Below, in pieces: positions 1 through 12,200 of a stretch of DNA of 64,000 nucleotides (positions are counted from its first letter, which is position 1; each line of letters starts with the position of its first letter). This DNA comes from Ancylostoma caninum (taxonomy: Eukaryota > Nematoda > Chromadorea > Rhabditida > Ancylostomatidae). Where the stretch lies: assembly GCA_037903475.1 (NCBI GenBank), contig JBAJFG010000313.1:124001-188000 (forward strand), read 5' to 3'. The notes beneath the pieces were generated by a model. That model made no database searches, was not told the origin of the DNA, and saw nothing but the letters and a program-made list of their open reading frames with translations. The translations under genes were made by a program, and so were the position numbers.

Positions 1-3000
1 CGGCCTTCCGTATCCACTCCGGACCACACTCCGGCTCCGCCCCCTTTTCCGCCTCTGCTTCTAGCAGCGTGTCGTCGACGTCGTTACAGAGCCGCGCCGC
101 GCCGCGCGTGCTCTTCATTTCATCCAATTTCCATAGTTGATTATACGCAACACAAAGCCAGCGGCCAGCTGCAGCGCGATCTCTTGGCGTTTCCTCGTGT
201 TGTTGTTGTGCGTGTGCGTGTGTGTGCGTGCGTGAAACGAGTGCTGCTTTACCGGATTTCCGCCCTTTAAGCCCATCCTCAAGTGAGTGACATCGTCGTT
301 GTTTTGGCTTCTGTAAACTACATATTTCTGCTGCGTCACCGCTTCGCTGTGTTAATTTCTGTTGCGTGTCAATACTGCTCTCCTCGCGAGGCTGAATGCC
401 ATCATTAGCTAGGAAATCCAGTCTCTCATCCAGAAAATGGATTGCTCCTCATTTATTCCTTTCTTTCGGACAGCTTTAATTGGTTATCCGCTGTCTAATT
501 GTGTTTCAGAGAATTTCCACGCTCCATCTATAGTATGTGCATACTTTGATATTACTTCACAGTACTTCTAGGTGCTTTATTAGCCTCACCCCTGGAATTC
601 ACAGAAACAGAAAGCTCTCATTTCGAAAACATCGCCGTATTCGAAGAAAATGAAGCTACAGTGAGGGGATATAAAAGGTTTCTACTATGAAATTTGATCA
701 TTCGTTTCCTTAGTTGTCTATGGATACTCCTACGCACTACTACTGGCTCAATTCACCTTTTGACTAATTCTCGCTACATAGTACTTGCAGTAGGTCGGCC
801 TGAATGAAATTTCGATATTTTTGATTTCAAATTGGTTCAAAATTTGGATGTTCCAACAAGGGAGCCTGAGATAGCCTTAAAGGAAGGGGGAAGAAAGAGT
901 GCAGTGCACTTTACAGTAATTTTTAGGTCTGTTCCAAAATTATTGGCTGAATTACTCCCTTTTAATCTTGTTGTAAGAATAGTACGTGCTAATGTCTGTA
1001 CTAATTTTATATTCTGCTCTATTGTACCTGTTATATATTCAGCCTAATCTCTTTTTATACCTGACATATTAAATTAATTGAATTAACATATTAAACTGGT
1101 TTTATTTGTGAGACTGTCTTTTTTATGGAAAACTATCATAATATCAGCACATACTTACTCTTACTTCTTTATATAGCAGTCGGTACGATGTGTATTTCTC
1201 TCATCATAAATCCTTGCTCCTTGTCTTACATTACTTATTAGTAACATTGTAATACTATGACTGCATGGCTACATACTAAAATGTGCTGTAAAATTCAGCA
1301 GCCTTGCACACTGGAGCACGTTGCAATCGTGATTTTTTGATAGAGGTTACACTGGTATACTAGTGTTACTATATTACAGTGTTAGTGTTATTATATTTTA
1401 CTATTACATTACTCACCACTATGTAATTTACATACTAGTAAATCCAATACTCAGTTACCTTCTTTCCGACTTAGTTCACTTTGTATTATATATAATCACT
1501 CATTTCTGATTGTTATTAGTTACCTTTCTCGAAATTACCTAAATTGGATGTACTATTGAGCGCACTTTAATGATGCAGGAATAAATAAATAGATAAATAA
1601 ATAAATTCCTAAGAAGTTTCACCAAATTGTGAAAGGAGGTTATCCATTTTAGAGCGCCCAAAATCATTTTAAAAACTTTGCTGAGACATTGCGCATAAGA
1701 TGAGGGCTTATTTCGGTTGTCGAATTCCAGTATCGTATATTTTTCGTACCGTAACCCCATTATCAGCATAATACAGTAACTCACGCGACTACGGAAGGTA
1801 ATGATTACGATGTTCGTCTCTAGACCGTTGAAAAAAACCTCTCATAGAGCAATTCATACTACAACTTATGCTACTGTTTACACTATGCGTGCATTTGTCG
1901 CTCATGTAACTACATATATTGAAGGATAGGCCCGACGTACCCTATAACGCAGCCCGGGAATGAGACGCAAAGGGTAAAGGCTATCCGCAGCGGTGGCGCA
2001 GCCTTTTCAATCACGGTGTACTTTGAGCTGTCTTCACTTGGAATTCTTAGTAAATGTATGCGTGCGTCTGACGCTCGACCGACGCATGTATCCAGTACAA
2101 ATCGTACTTGCTCTAAATAGACCGGTAGATTGATTGAAACACCTGAGCACCACTTTATTGCTCAAGTCTGCTTCCGAGTAGGTACTAGATAGAACTGCCT
2201 CAATCTTTGGAACTCACCGAATGTCCTAGGGAAGTCCTTTGATTACCCTTGATTACCCTACTTTTTCCAGAAGCTCTTATGCTATTCGAAGAAATTCTCA
2301 CCTTATTTCGAGGAAATCTCTCCTACTGCACTATACTCTTTCAATTAATACGAAAATGTAACTTCTATGGCGAAGTTGGGACTCGCTCCCCCACCTGGAA
2401 TTTTATTTTCTGCCGCCATAATGGCTATACTGGTGTTTTTCCTGGACGTTCATCTTGGTTTCTGTTTATTCGATCACATTGCATTTCCATTAGAATAATT
2501 AACTAATATCTTTTTGCGCTCTGACTTTTGGTTTTGGCATCATTTTTCTAGTGATGATGCCTACACGGATGTCAATACAATAGAGGCTGTCGGATTCAGT
2601 TGCTATACCACATGCAGTAAAAAGTGTTTGGATTGGGCGGTTTATTTCAAGCATTGTAATACCTTTGGACAGGCGCTTTTTTATCCCAAGTTCCTCATTC
2701 CGTTCCTACAGGGTGACACGAAACTATGGAATGGAAGTTCGTTTCGTTTTGTTTTTTTTTCTCGTAAGGTGAACCGGTTGGAATGATTTCGACTATACAT
2801 TCCCACAGCCATTGGTCTACGTTATAGATGCGATCTAGAAAATACTTGAGATCGGCAATTATCCGCATGACAGAAAACAAAAATGGAGTGGTGGAGATTT
2901 TGTCCATTATTTTGGGTCACTCTGTAATACCCTCTTCCCTGCTTATTGCGCTAATGGCATCTATAATCTGTACATAAATACACTGGGCATTTGACCATAT

Positions 3001-4513
3001 CAATTCAAATTATGTCAGGTTTCATACGAATCGATGTACGTGAGCGAATAATCAGATAAGAAATTCAAGCAGCCTCATAATCCAAGTTTACCAGCAGGTT
3101 TTACACATAACATGGAAAGGTTAGTATATATACGTTTCCTTTTTAGGATGACCTCTCATTCTCTTTTTTAGGTTCATAAGAGACAAAATGTCAGGTAAAT
3201 AAATGAATAAATAAATTCATCATTCAATTAATTAGTCAAAAGGTGCACAACCGAAATCCAAATTGAGGTACATGCGTGGTTAAGACGGTATAAGGAACAT
3301 TTTCGCGTTTTTTTACTCTTCTACACAATCAGGGGTTTGAAAATGATTAAAATTTAGGTAAAGTACGTAGGTAAAGTTTTTTCCACTTGATTTTCTTCTG
3401 ATCTAGTGACCCTGATCCCAGTAAAAGTCTTGATTCCACTGATTGCTAGCCACATTTTTACTACTGCTTTTACTACCAATTTGTAAGTTCTATTTGATAT
3501 TTGACCTTTTCCAGCTGGCTCTGGGATTCATAGCAAAATACATTACATATTATCCCATGTATTGTTGCACATCTGCAGCATGAAAATTCTTCCTAAAAAA
3601 TGTTGCCATCAGCAGTTTCGCCCTCGTGCAGTTCTCATTGCTGTTCCTCACAAATCTCCACGGGTAGGCATGTGTGTATGCATAGATACGTATCTTGCTC
3701 ATTTTTAATTTGCTGGCGACAAAAAAATTTAATTCGGTTTAGTAGTTACTGTCATGTTTTGGTTGCAAAGCTTATCTAGATAATGTAGTTGTGACAACAA
3801 CTGTTCTAAATGTAGCATTTTGATAATTGTCTACGTCATAGGATTGTTTTTATTCCACAATAACTCACAATAAGTCGTACATTCACTAATTATCTAGTTC
3901 ATTTATTGTGCCTCTCAAGGAAAACGTGCGAGAATGAAACAGGATACAGAAATGTGGTTTGCGAGGATACAAACATAATCAATCCAGCTATGGTTTGAGC
4001 AGTTTTGCTGTCTTAGAAAATAAGCGTAAATTTACCTCCCTCGTCCCATATTTTTGGTGATTACTTTAATTCTCATTGGTAGAGGTTCATCCCCAAGCTT
4101 GTTTCATGCAAATCAAAAAGATCACCTTCATTTTGTCCCCTTCATATCCAAAATTCGCTCACAATGGACTTTTTATTGTAGTGTTTTTCGTCCCTCCACC
4201 CTCACAGCGGCTCTGACTATGCAGCACCCACTTTCCTAAATTATGCTCTAAGAAATTCTAGGAGCTGCGCTAATTCTATTCAAGTTGCACTATTCAGTTC
4301 CAGTCGTGTTCTTCCTAGACTCGTTCCTGGCAGGGTAATTTAAGATCTTGGGGAGCGGGTGGCCTTTTTTGTTGAGCGCTTCTCTTGGAGATTAGATGCG
4401 CTCAGAGCGCCTGTCCTGAATTAAACACAGACCAGTTGCTGCAGCGGAATTTTCTGGAATTTCCGGAGAACCCCTGTTTCGTGCAGGGATGTTCTGCTAG
4501 AGCTATCCACATA
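1..4513. other. Non-coding upstream region; CpG-rich left edge and a TG microsatellite
   Basis: I see no supported gene. The first 130 bases are GC- and CpG-rich and may be the promoter or 5' end of something to the left. A (TG)n-like tract lies at about 200-238. The rest is AT-rich with short AAAT/AATA runs near 1580-1610 and 3195-3225. These resemble LINE 3' tails, but no LINE body is attached. The open frames here are short and show no recognisable domain. Confidence 0.5.
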
Positions 4514-4521
4514 GTACATAT

Positions 4522-4839
4522 CAGTGGCGGATGCAGGGGGGGGGGGGGCTCCCCGAGAATGGGTCGCCAAATTTTCGAAATTATTTCACAATATACATAT
4601 AAAAATCTTGTATTAGTTTATTTTCACTTGTATATTTTTTGATATTATTTTTAATGTGATTTTTGTTAATTATTTATTATTATAATTAATATTTTATCAA
4701 TTTTATTTTTCGTCTATTTCACAATATACATATAAAAATCTTGTATTAGTTTATTTTCACTTGTATATTTTTTGATATTATTAGGTCCACAAAACGGCGG
4801 AGACCCCATTTTTTCCCACGCCCCATCCCACCGCCACTG
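4522..4839. mobile_element. hAT-type MITE, 318 bp, with 8-bp target-site duplication
   Basis: The ends are imperfect inverted repeats: CAGTGGCGGATGCAGG on the left and the complement of CCATCCCACCGCCACTG on the right. The same 8-mer GTACATAT flanks both sides (4514-4521 and 4840-4847). An 8-bp duplication with CAG-start termini is the hAT superfamily signature (family knowledge). There is no transposase, so it is non-autonomous. The AT-rich interior contains a direct duplication of about 67 bp (4582-4650 and 4717-4783). A 13-G run sits inside the left end. Confidence 0.75.
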
Positions 4840-4869
4840 GTACATATGTGTGGAAATTCACACACTTAT

Positions 4870-4945
4870 TCATTTACCTATCTATTTATTCATTCATTTA
4901 TTTACTTATTCATTCATTCATTCATTCATTCATTCATTCATGCAT
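4870..4945. repeat. ATTC/ATTT microsatellite
   Basis: Tandem TTCA/TTTA tetranucleotides run over about 75 bases, with CT-rich tracts following at 5010-5062. Confidence 0.8.
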
Positions 4946-5962
4946 TCAATTAATTTTTCGATAGTGACATCGTACAAGCAAGTGAGCTCTTTTTACAAAT
5001 CGACTATCTTCTCTTTCTTTCTTTTTTCTTACTTACTTTCTTTCTTCTCTCTCTCCCTCTCCCTTCACTGCTGTATTTGAAGTCTGATGAAAATCACGGA
5101 ACATTAGCAGCAACTACTGATGATTTAGCTGATGCGTCCACTTTATGTGATAGAGAACGTGGAAAAATCATAAATCGCTTCCCATGCAACTCGCTTCACA
5201 GTTGCATGCTGTGTAGGGGCTTCTGCAGTACAATAGCAGCAGTTGCTGCAAATTAAACCCTACACATTCCATTCCAAAGCTTCGTACTTTGCGGTGGTCA
5301 CATGCTTTCATATTCGTAGATACTTTATCTCCTGTTACTCAGCTGTCTGCTGTCCTAAAAAGAGTAGTGACCGTTACATTAAAAACATGCATATCGATTT
5401 GTCAAGCTAATAGCCGTTCGTTGCTCTCACGTTTTTGTTCGCAAACTCGTGGAAGCGACCGATTCCTCGTGGTGCGAAGTGAGTTATGTAGTCCTTCGTA
5501 CGCCCATCGCTCACATCACAAGTCCCACGTATTATGGCTTTCAATAAATCTAGGCCTTTGAGGAAAACACCAAGTGCATACAAATTTTCTTTAGACCTCG
5601 TCCGAGTCATAAAGCGCCTGATCAATGGGTCCGCGCTATTCTACCTCACTAGTCTTTCATTTCACGTAATTTTCGAAGGGCACTGGCATTGCCGTCATTG
5701 TCCGCTATTCATCCTGGCGCTCGCCGTCGCAGCCCTTTCAGGAGGTCCGCAGTCACGTGGGCTTCGTGCAAGTTATTCTTAGGGTGTTGAGTGTAAGGCG
5801 GTGCCTTTGTGGCAGATTCCGCCGTTCTTTAGAAGCTTGTCTGTGAATTCGTGATGCTGCATCAGTGCATCTACACAAGTTCGTTGAATCCCACTCGCTC
5901 ACTTGGTTGACAACTGTCACAAGTGCACAGGAACTTAGTTTTATGCAGAAGGAAAATCGTCT

Positions 5963-6003
5963 ACTCATTCATTCATTCATTCATTCATTCATTCATTCAT
6001 TCA
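5963..6003. repeat. (ATTC)n microsatellite
   Basis: About ten uninterrupted ATTC units. The frame through it is only a repeat translation. Confidence 0.9.
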
Positions 6004-6408
6004 CCAGAACCGTGGATAATCAAAGTACTCAGAGGAATCTATTATCACGGAGGTGCGTAAGAACCGTACAACGATCACCACGTAGACTCTGAGAAAAAAG
6101 AAAAACATCCAGTGAATCCGAAAAATTTTTTTCATGGATCTCTGAAAATTTGAAGAAAAATCAGGGGAACGGCAGAAAAGTAGCTGCGCACTTTTTCGAT
6201 TTCCATGTGTACTTTCTGCTCTGCTTTCCTTCTAATTTATCTTCATTTTCCTTGTTTCTGAAAGGAATTTCTTTTTTATTTGAATTGCTCTTTGTCTTTT
6301 TGTACTTATGTGAATATTTTTAGTTCTCCCGGTGTTTATGTTATATAAGTCAGTAAAGGCGCACTTCATCCTTTTTTTTAAACACTTATTCATGTCAAAA
6401 AAAAACTA

Positions 6409-7697
6409 TTGGGTTGTTCGGAAAGTAATTGGGCTTTTCGAAAACAATTTTTTCAAACGCTAGCTTTGGAAGGTTTTTGCTGTTATTATTTGTTTTCATT
6501 CGATATATATTAGGAGGACGTATTTGTGTTTCTGTTTGGAGAAAGTGCGCAGATTTCATTTCCATTTGCATTTTTATGATCAATTTGAACATGGAGTGTC
6601 AGAAGGAGCATTTTCGGCACATTTTGCTTTTTTACTTCCATAGTGGCAAAAGAGCTGCTGATGCTTTCCACGATATATGTAAAACATACGGTGTTAATGC
6701 CTTATCACAGAGCACATGTGACAATTGGTTCGCAAAATTCCGTTCCGGCAATTTTTCACTTCAAGATGAACAACGTTCTGGTCGGCCAGTAGGCGTTGAT
6801 GATGATCAGTTGATGGCATTAATCGAAGCCAACCGTCATGTAACCGTACGAGAGCTTGCTGAGAAGACCAACGCATCCATTGGAACAGTTCACGAGCATG
6901 TCAAAAAACTTGGACTAGTAAAAAAGCTAGATGTTTGGGTGCCACATGAGTTGAAGGAAATTCACTTGACGCAGCGAGTTAGTATCTGTGATTTGCACTT
7001 GAAACGCAATGAAGACGACCCATTTTTGAAGCGAATAGTAACTGGTGATGAAAAATGGATTGTCTACAATAATGCTACTCGCAAACGATCATGGTCAAAA
7101 CCGGATGAACCTGCTCAAACGATGTCCAAAGCTCATCTCCATCAAAAGAAGGTTATGCTATCAGTTTGATGGGACTACAAAGGTGTAATATACGTATTTT
7201 GAGGTGCTCCCAAGAAACCAGAATGTCAACTTGGACCTCTACCGTCAGCAACTGATGAAATTAGATGGGGCAATTAAAAAAAACCGGCCAGAATTAGCGA
7301 ATCGCAAAGGAGTAGTTTTCCACCAAGACAATGCAAGACCTCATACATCTTTGGCGTCTCGGCAAAAATTATTGGAGCTTGGTTGGGAATTGATGTTGCA
7401 TCCACCATATAGCCCTGATCTCGCGCCATCCGATTACCATTTGTTTAGATCGTTGCAGAACTATTTGAATGGGAAAACATTTAGCGATGATCAGGATATC
7501 AAATCTCATCTAGCCCAGTTTTTTGCCGAAAAAGACCAGAAGTTCTATGAGAGGGGAATTATGAAATTGCCAGAAAGATGGCGAAAGACAATCGAACAAA
7601 ACGGAAAATATATCATTGACTAATGTTTTTTCATTGTGAGAAAATAAACTTTTTTCTGAAACCCCTAAAAATCCCAATTACTTTCCGAACAACCCAA
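6409..7697 (+). mobile_element. Full-length mariner transposon, 1289 bp, TA target site
   Basis: Perfect 25-bp terminal inverted repeats lie at 6409-6433 and 7673-7697 (left end TTGGGTTGTTCGGAAAGTAA). They are flanked by TA dinucleotides at 6407-6408 and 7698-7699. The 1.29-kb length is typical of mariner. Intact termini and a single decayed transposase frame suggest a fairly recent insertion that has since been inactivated. It sits about 1.4 kb upstream of the channel gene's first exon. Confidence 0.93.
6591..7623 (+). pseudogene. Broken mariner (DD34D) transposase
   Basis: The transposase would cut and rejoin the mariner ends. From ATG 6591, which gives the usual start MECQKEHFRH, the frame encodes the N-terminal helix-turn-helix region. 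It continues with the WVPHEL linker (residues 116-121) and the first catalytic aspartate in TGDEKW (D153). The frame stops at TGA 7167-7169, where the family has tryptophan, so a TGG-to-TGA change is likely. A small insertion near 7190 shifts the frame by one. The second frame carries HQDNARPHT and HPPYSPDLAPSDYHLF, with the second and third catalytic aspartates, and ends at 7623. Restored length would be about 344 residues, normal for the family. Upstream in-frame codons back to 6429 lie in the terminal repeat and are not coding. An AATAAA lies at about 7642. Confidence 0.92.
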
Positions 7698-7699
7698 TA

Positions 7700-9080
7700 T
7701 TTTCAAATGAGAATTTCGAACTTTCAGTTACTAGCCAGGTATTTTCCAAAATATTGATCGACTTTTCCAAGTCCTTGGGAATTAGACTCAATCGTATGAG
7801 TACACTGATTAATTCACCCCCTTGGATCCATTTTATCCTGGTTTTGTTCGATGATCATCTTGATAAACATGAGTTTATCTGTTCATGTGCACGTAACTTA
7901 TTTCTCTGAACGTCTTTGCAGTTTACAGCTGACCTTTTCTGCTGCGATGGCAGGGGGCTGGTGTTCGTCAATATATACTGGCTCTTCCGAAAAAAAATCT
8001 TATGCTTCAGCCTAATTTTTTGGAGGTGTTTAATAATCAGTTATAAGAATAATCCGTAACTGACAGTTTTTTTACTATATTTCAAGAAAAAAGGTCGAAA
8101 ATTAATTATTTGTAAAGAAATCTTTTAAAATTTCTTTTTTCCACGTTCTCCAGGTTCTAAGGAAAATATTGGGAGAGGAGAATCACTAGAACATACCCAA
8201 TGGCGAAAAATGACCAATCTGGAAAAGTCCGTGTGCACACTATTGATTTTTTCTCTGGCTTCAGCAACTCTTTAGAAAAAAATCAGGAGATAATCTGTGT
8301 CAGATCATACCACTTTTTCTCTCCTTTTTAAAGCATAATTCCCATATTTTATTGATTTTCTCATGGTGGATGTTCTGGAAGCATCCTGTTACTTATCCAT
8401 ATGGCTCAGCCGCGTTATAATCACCAATTATCGACCAAAACACTTTTTTTGGAGAAATTTACAGCCAACGCTACTTATCAATGCCTCTTCTTCTCTGCTT
8501 TCTCATCGCTTTGTGTGGTCTCTGGCGTTCGCCCACGGCTGGAGGGAAATCCTGTGCTCATGCAGCCAGATTTCCAGGCTGTATGAGCCGTAGGCGACAT
8601 CTGCGTACTGTCCGGTTCCGTCTATGTTTCTTATGCGTCCTTTAAACCCGGTTTGTACTTTCCAGACACTATGTGCAGATTGTGTGCCTCGCACATGTTT
8701 TACTAACGAGAGTCGGCTTGGCGGTACTTCCGGAGCACAATGGCTGCTCGATGTCTGGGGAATTCTGTTGTTGAGCCTCTTGGTGTACTTTCAGTGTTTT
8801 GACATGTCAACATTGATTATTTCAGCCATTTTTTTGCATTTTTTCGAACTTCAAGGAACCTCTAATTTACTCCAAAAAATCTATCCCGTAAAAAATACGG
8901 AGCAACTCGATTCCTCAGAAAAATTCCTGTTTCATCTCTCTGCTGCTCGCCGTTTCAACCTATTAGTTATATTTACGTGGCACTCTTTTTCCCTGTGCTC
9001 TTCCCTTCGAACATCAACAACGCGTCAGCTCATGTTATGTCGTGTTTTTTTTTTCATCGACATGTCTGACCAATCACGGT
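7700..9080. other. Upstream/5' flank of the channel gene
   Basis: I found no coding exon. The 183-codon open frame at 8624-9175 crosses exon 1 in a different frame and is a shadow. Promoter or 5' UTR sequence of the channel gene is expected here but no motif can be named with confidence. Confidence 0.4.
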
Positions 9081-9089
9081 TTTTTCCAG
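9081..9089 (+). promoter_or_regulatory. Probable 3' splice site (trans-splice or 5' UTR intron acceptor)
   Basis: A pyrimidine run ending in TTTTTCCAG lies 22 bases before the channel start codon, with no in-frame upstream coding. In nematodes this placement is typical of an SL1 trans-splice acceptor, although an ordinary 5' UTR intron is possible. Confidence 0.55.
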
Positions 9090-9111
9090 ATTGTAGGCCG
9101 CTAGTCGCGCA

Positions 9112-9213
9112 ATGGCGTCCGTCGCAGCGTGGCTGCCGTTCGCACGCGCGGCCGCCATCGGTTGGGTGCCGATAGCGCGGCAACCGATGCCACAGGCACC
9201 AATCGCGCTACAG
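9112..9213 (+). CDS. shl-1: Channel exon 1: N-terminal inactivation/KChIP-binding peptide
   Basis: ATG 9112 opens 34 codons ending in ...APIALQ, followed by the donor GTATTG. The first 20 residues are nearly identical to the invariant Kv4 N terminus, which plugs the pore and is captured by KChIP calcium sensors (family knowledge). The exon ends in phase 0 and joins phase-0 exon 2, 13.7 kb away. Such a short conserved exon is easily missed by gene finders, so this locus may be annotated without its true N terminus. Confidence 0.92.
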
Positions 9214-12200
9214 GTATTGATTTTATTGATTTTCCGAATGATCTCCCTGAAGTTGACGTGATTTTTAACTTGTTTGACTTGTTGATTTTTTCATGACCTG
9301 TATTTTACACGTTTCATTTCATTTCTTGTCAACATTGTTAGAGCTCGTTCTGCTGCAGCATGTCTGCGTCTCTTACTAGCACATTGTCATTAGGTGTGAC
9401 CCTGGTCGTCTGACGCTGCAAAACTGTACTGTGCAAGGCTTATAACGCTTTCCTTCTGTGGCATTTTTTCTCCTTAGAGCTTCTTTGATATTTTCTGGGA
9501 CATTTGTTCTTGTCATGGATAATTTTTTCCTCAAAGTAAAGGGAGTGAAGAATATCACAAGGATGTGAGGGAACTATGTGAACAGAACGTTGTTGCTTGA
9601 AGGGCAGCACTTGGAATTCAGATCACCATTATCGATTATCGAAGTTCGATTATTGATTTATTGATTCTATAGAGCATTTGCTCTGGAAAAATTGCGAGTA
9701 ATGTGTGAGGTCTACATATAGTGATATAGGAGGAGATATACAGACAAACTTGAAAGTTAGATGCTGAAATTCAGATTGAAAGTATTGACCGCTGAAGATG
9801 TAGTATTGATTTATTGATCGTTTCATTGCACTATATTACTCTATATTATATTACTCGTCATCTGACAGATTATAATAGGCCATAATATCCCTGTGCCGGT
9901 CAATCACCCTTGCATCACAGAATATTGCGTCTCTTCTGCCGCACCGCACCACCTATGCAGCGCGGGAGACCAGCTGAACGCTGTTCTTGTCGGAAGGTGT
10001 TTTCCACTGTCTTCCTTGCACTCCCATGAAATGCTTGGGCGGAAACACAAAGGAAACACCAATTCCGACCAAACCCAACAATCACAACACTCAATTGGTC
10101 TGCCGCTTCGCGTGGTTGATGCGGTGCGGCAGACCAACTGGGCGGTATTCTGTGGTGCACGAGCTGTTAAGCGAGTGTATATTATTGTTTATGTTATTCT
10201 AGTGATGACACAGAATGTCTCAGTTAGGATTCCGGTGTTTTCCGCTTTTTGCTGTCTGGTTTTTTTTTCAAGGATTTCCCGCGCTTCAACGGACATTTCT
10301 CGGTTTTCCTGCGGGATTTCTGCCATTACTATCCAATTCCTCTCCGAATTTCTCTTCCCAGTCGAGTAATCCATGGTCAGCGAGGACTTTTCCGGCTGCA
10401 GCCTTGTTGTCATATCTCCGCGGGCCTGTAATAATACGATAGTAATGTGGACGCGTTATTCGACATGCGCATCCGTGATGAGGTCTGATGGCGTGTGCCG
10501 GCACGGCTCGACTTGCGGGCGTCGCAGTGTCACTCACTCAGTAACAGCAGCGTCAGCAGCAGCAGTGTTTTCTCCCGACGATACTCACTCGTCGCTAAAC
10601 AAGGGAGCGCATTAACACGGACTCACACGCGCACACGAACGCCAAACGCGGACAACTGATCCTTTTTTGAGGGGGAGAGTGTTGGCCCGTTAGGATTTTA
10701 TGGGAGCTGCAGTAGAAAAGGGTGCTTGCAGTGTGGCCACGCCCTCTTAAAAGCGCAACATGGCAATTAGTTTTGGTAAATCTCACAGGTTTATCCTATT
10801 TAGTAATGAAATGGCGTATAACTTCTCATTCTAGCCTCGGTAAACGATGAAGTCCACCTATACTTTGTCGCAGTGTCGCCTGTGCTACGTAAGTAGCTGA
10901 ATCACAAAAAAAAAACAAATGCGTTATAGAATGCAATAGGAAACGGGTAACGGTAAACAATGGGGATTATGCGAAAGCGGCAACATTATCTGGAAAAATA
11001 TTTTTCATTTCAGAAATTGTAGCTATAGCTTCGTGGATTTCTAAGTATTGGGTGAAAACAATTTGTTGATTCTGCAAAGAACTCTAGGATGAAGGCTGAT
11101 TATTTAACCCATTGACGACCGCGTGGCTCACCGGTGAGCCGCGCCCTTATTATCAACTACTGACCCTTACTTTAGGGCTATTTTGAAGTATTTTCATATG
11201 AAATGGGTAAAACACATCTAAACAATGGTCATATAACTGTGACTCAAAAAAAAATCCTTTTTTGCTGTGCCAAACACCATGAAGAGAATGGGATTTTAAA
11301 ATCGTGGAAGATTGCATTACATTTCTTGTGTAGTGGTTGGGAATAACCTGTATAGGAGCCATATTTTCTACACAAAAACGCATTCGCTGCATCTTGCACT
11401 TCATTACTCTTCAGGCTAGAGGAATAAAAACGTGCATACTCCCGGGAAACTTCTTCACAGCACTCAAAATACCTTTAACAAATTTGTTCTGCCGTTAAAT
11501 AAAGTGATAATCGTTTAGATTTTCAGGTTTTTCAGTCCGATGACACTAGTAAGCTTCCAGCCCTAGATTCCAGATTATTCCCACAAAATTTCGTGTTTTA
11601 GTCTAAATTATCTTATTATAACAGCGTGGAACTATGCAGGCGCCGCGATCCTGAAATGGGCATTGGTCCCACGCGCCAGACACGCGATGGGCGCGGTCGT
11701 CAATGGGTTAACTTATTCATCCACTTACTCACTTTTTTACTTATTAACAAGAACCTAGAAATAAGCATTGGCATATTCACTAAACCTGTTTTCCATATTC
11801 GTATGGACAGGATTACCCGCAAGCTGACTAGATCGATAAGTGGAAATAATTGCGAATTGTTTTCTCTATTCGTATTCTTTATTGGGCTCCTTGTCCATGG
11901 AATGCTTCGCAAAGACATAACTTTCTGAAGATTTCAGAAGAAAAAAACTAAAGAACATAGAGCAATTCCAAAACATAAACCATTTTCTTTCCTGGTTATT
12001 CTTTCTCTGAATTTCCGTTACAATGCAAAAACCAATTCCTTAAGAATTCAAGTGGTAGATAAGCTTTGACAGAGCTATAGACCTGCTTTCACATACTTAG
12101 GTAAACCATCGCACGTTTCCTTCACTACAGTTCTAGAATTTGGTGCTACCAAGGTTTAGGAAGAGAGATTTCTAGAAACAGAACAGTTCGCTTGAGGTAT

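Noticed and set aside
8624..9175. 183-codon open frame (+) covering channel exon 1
   Set aside because: It reads the exon in a different frame. The conserved Kv4 peptide is in the frame of ATG 9112.
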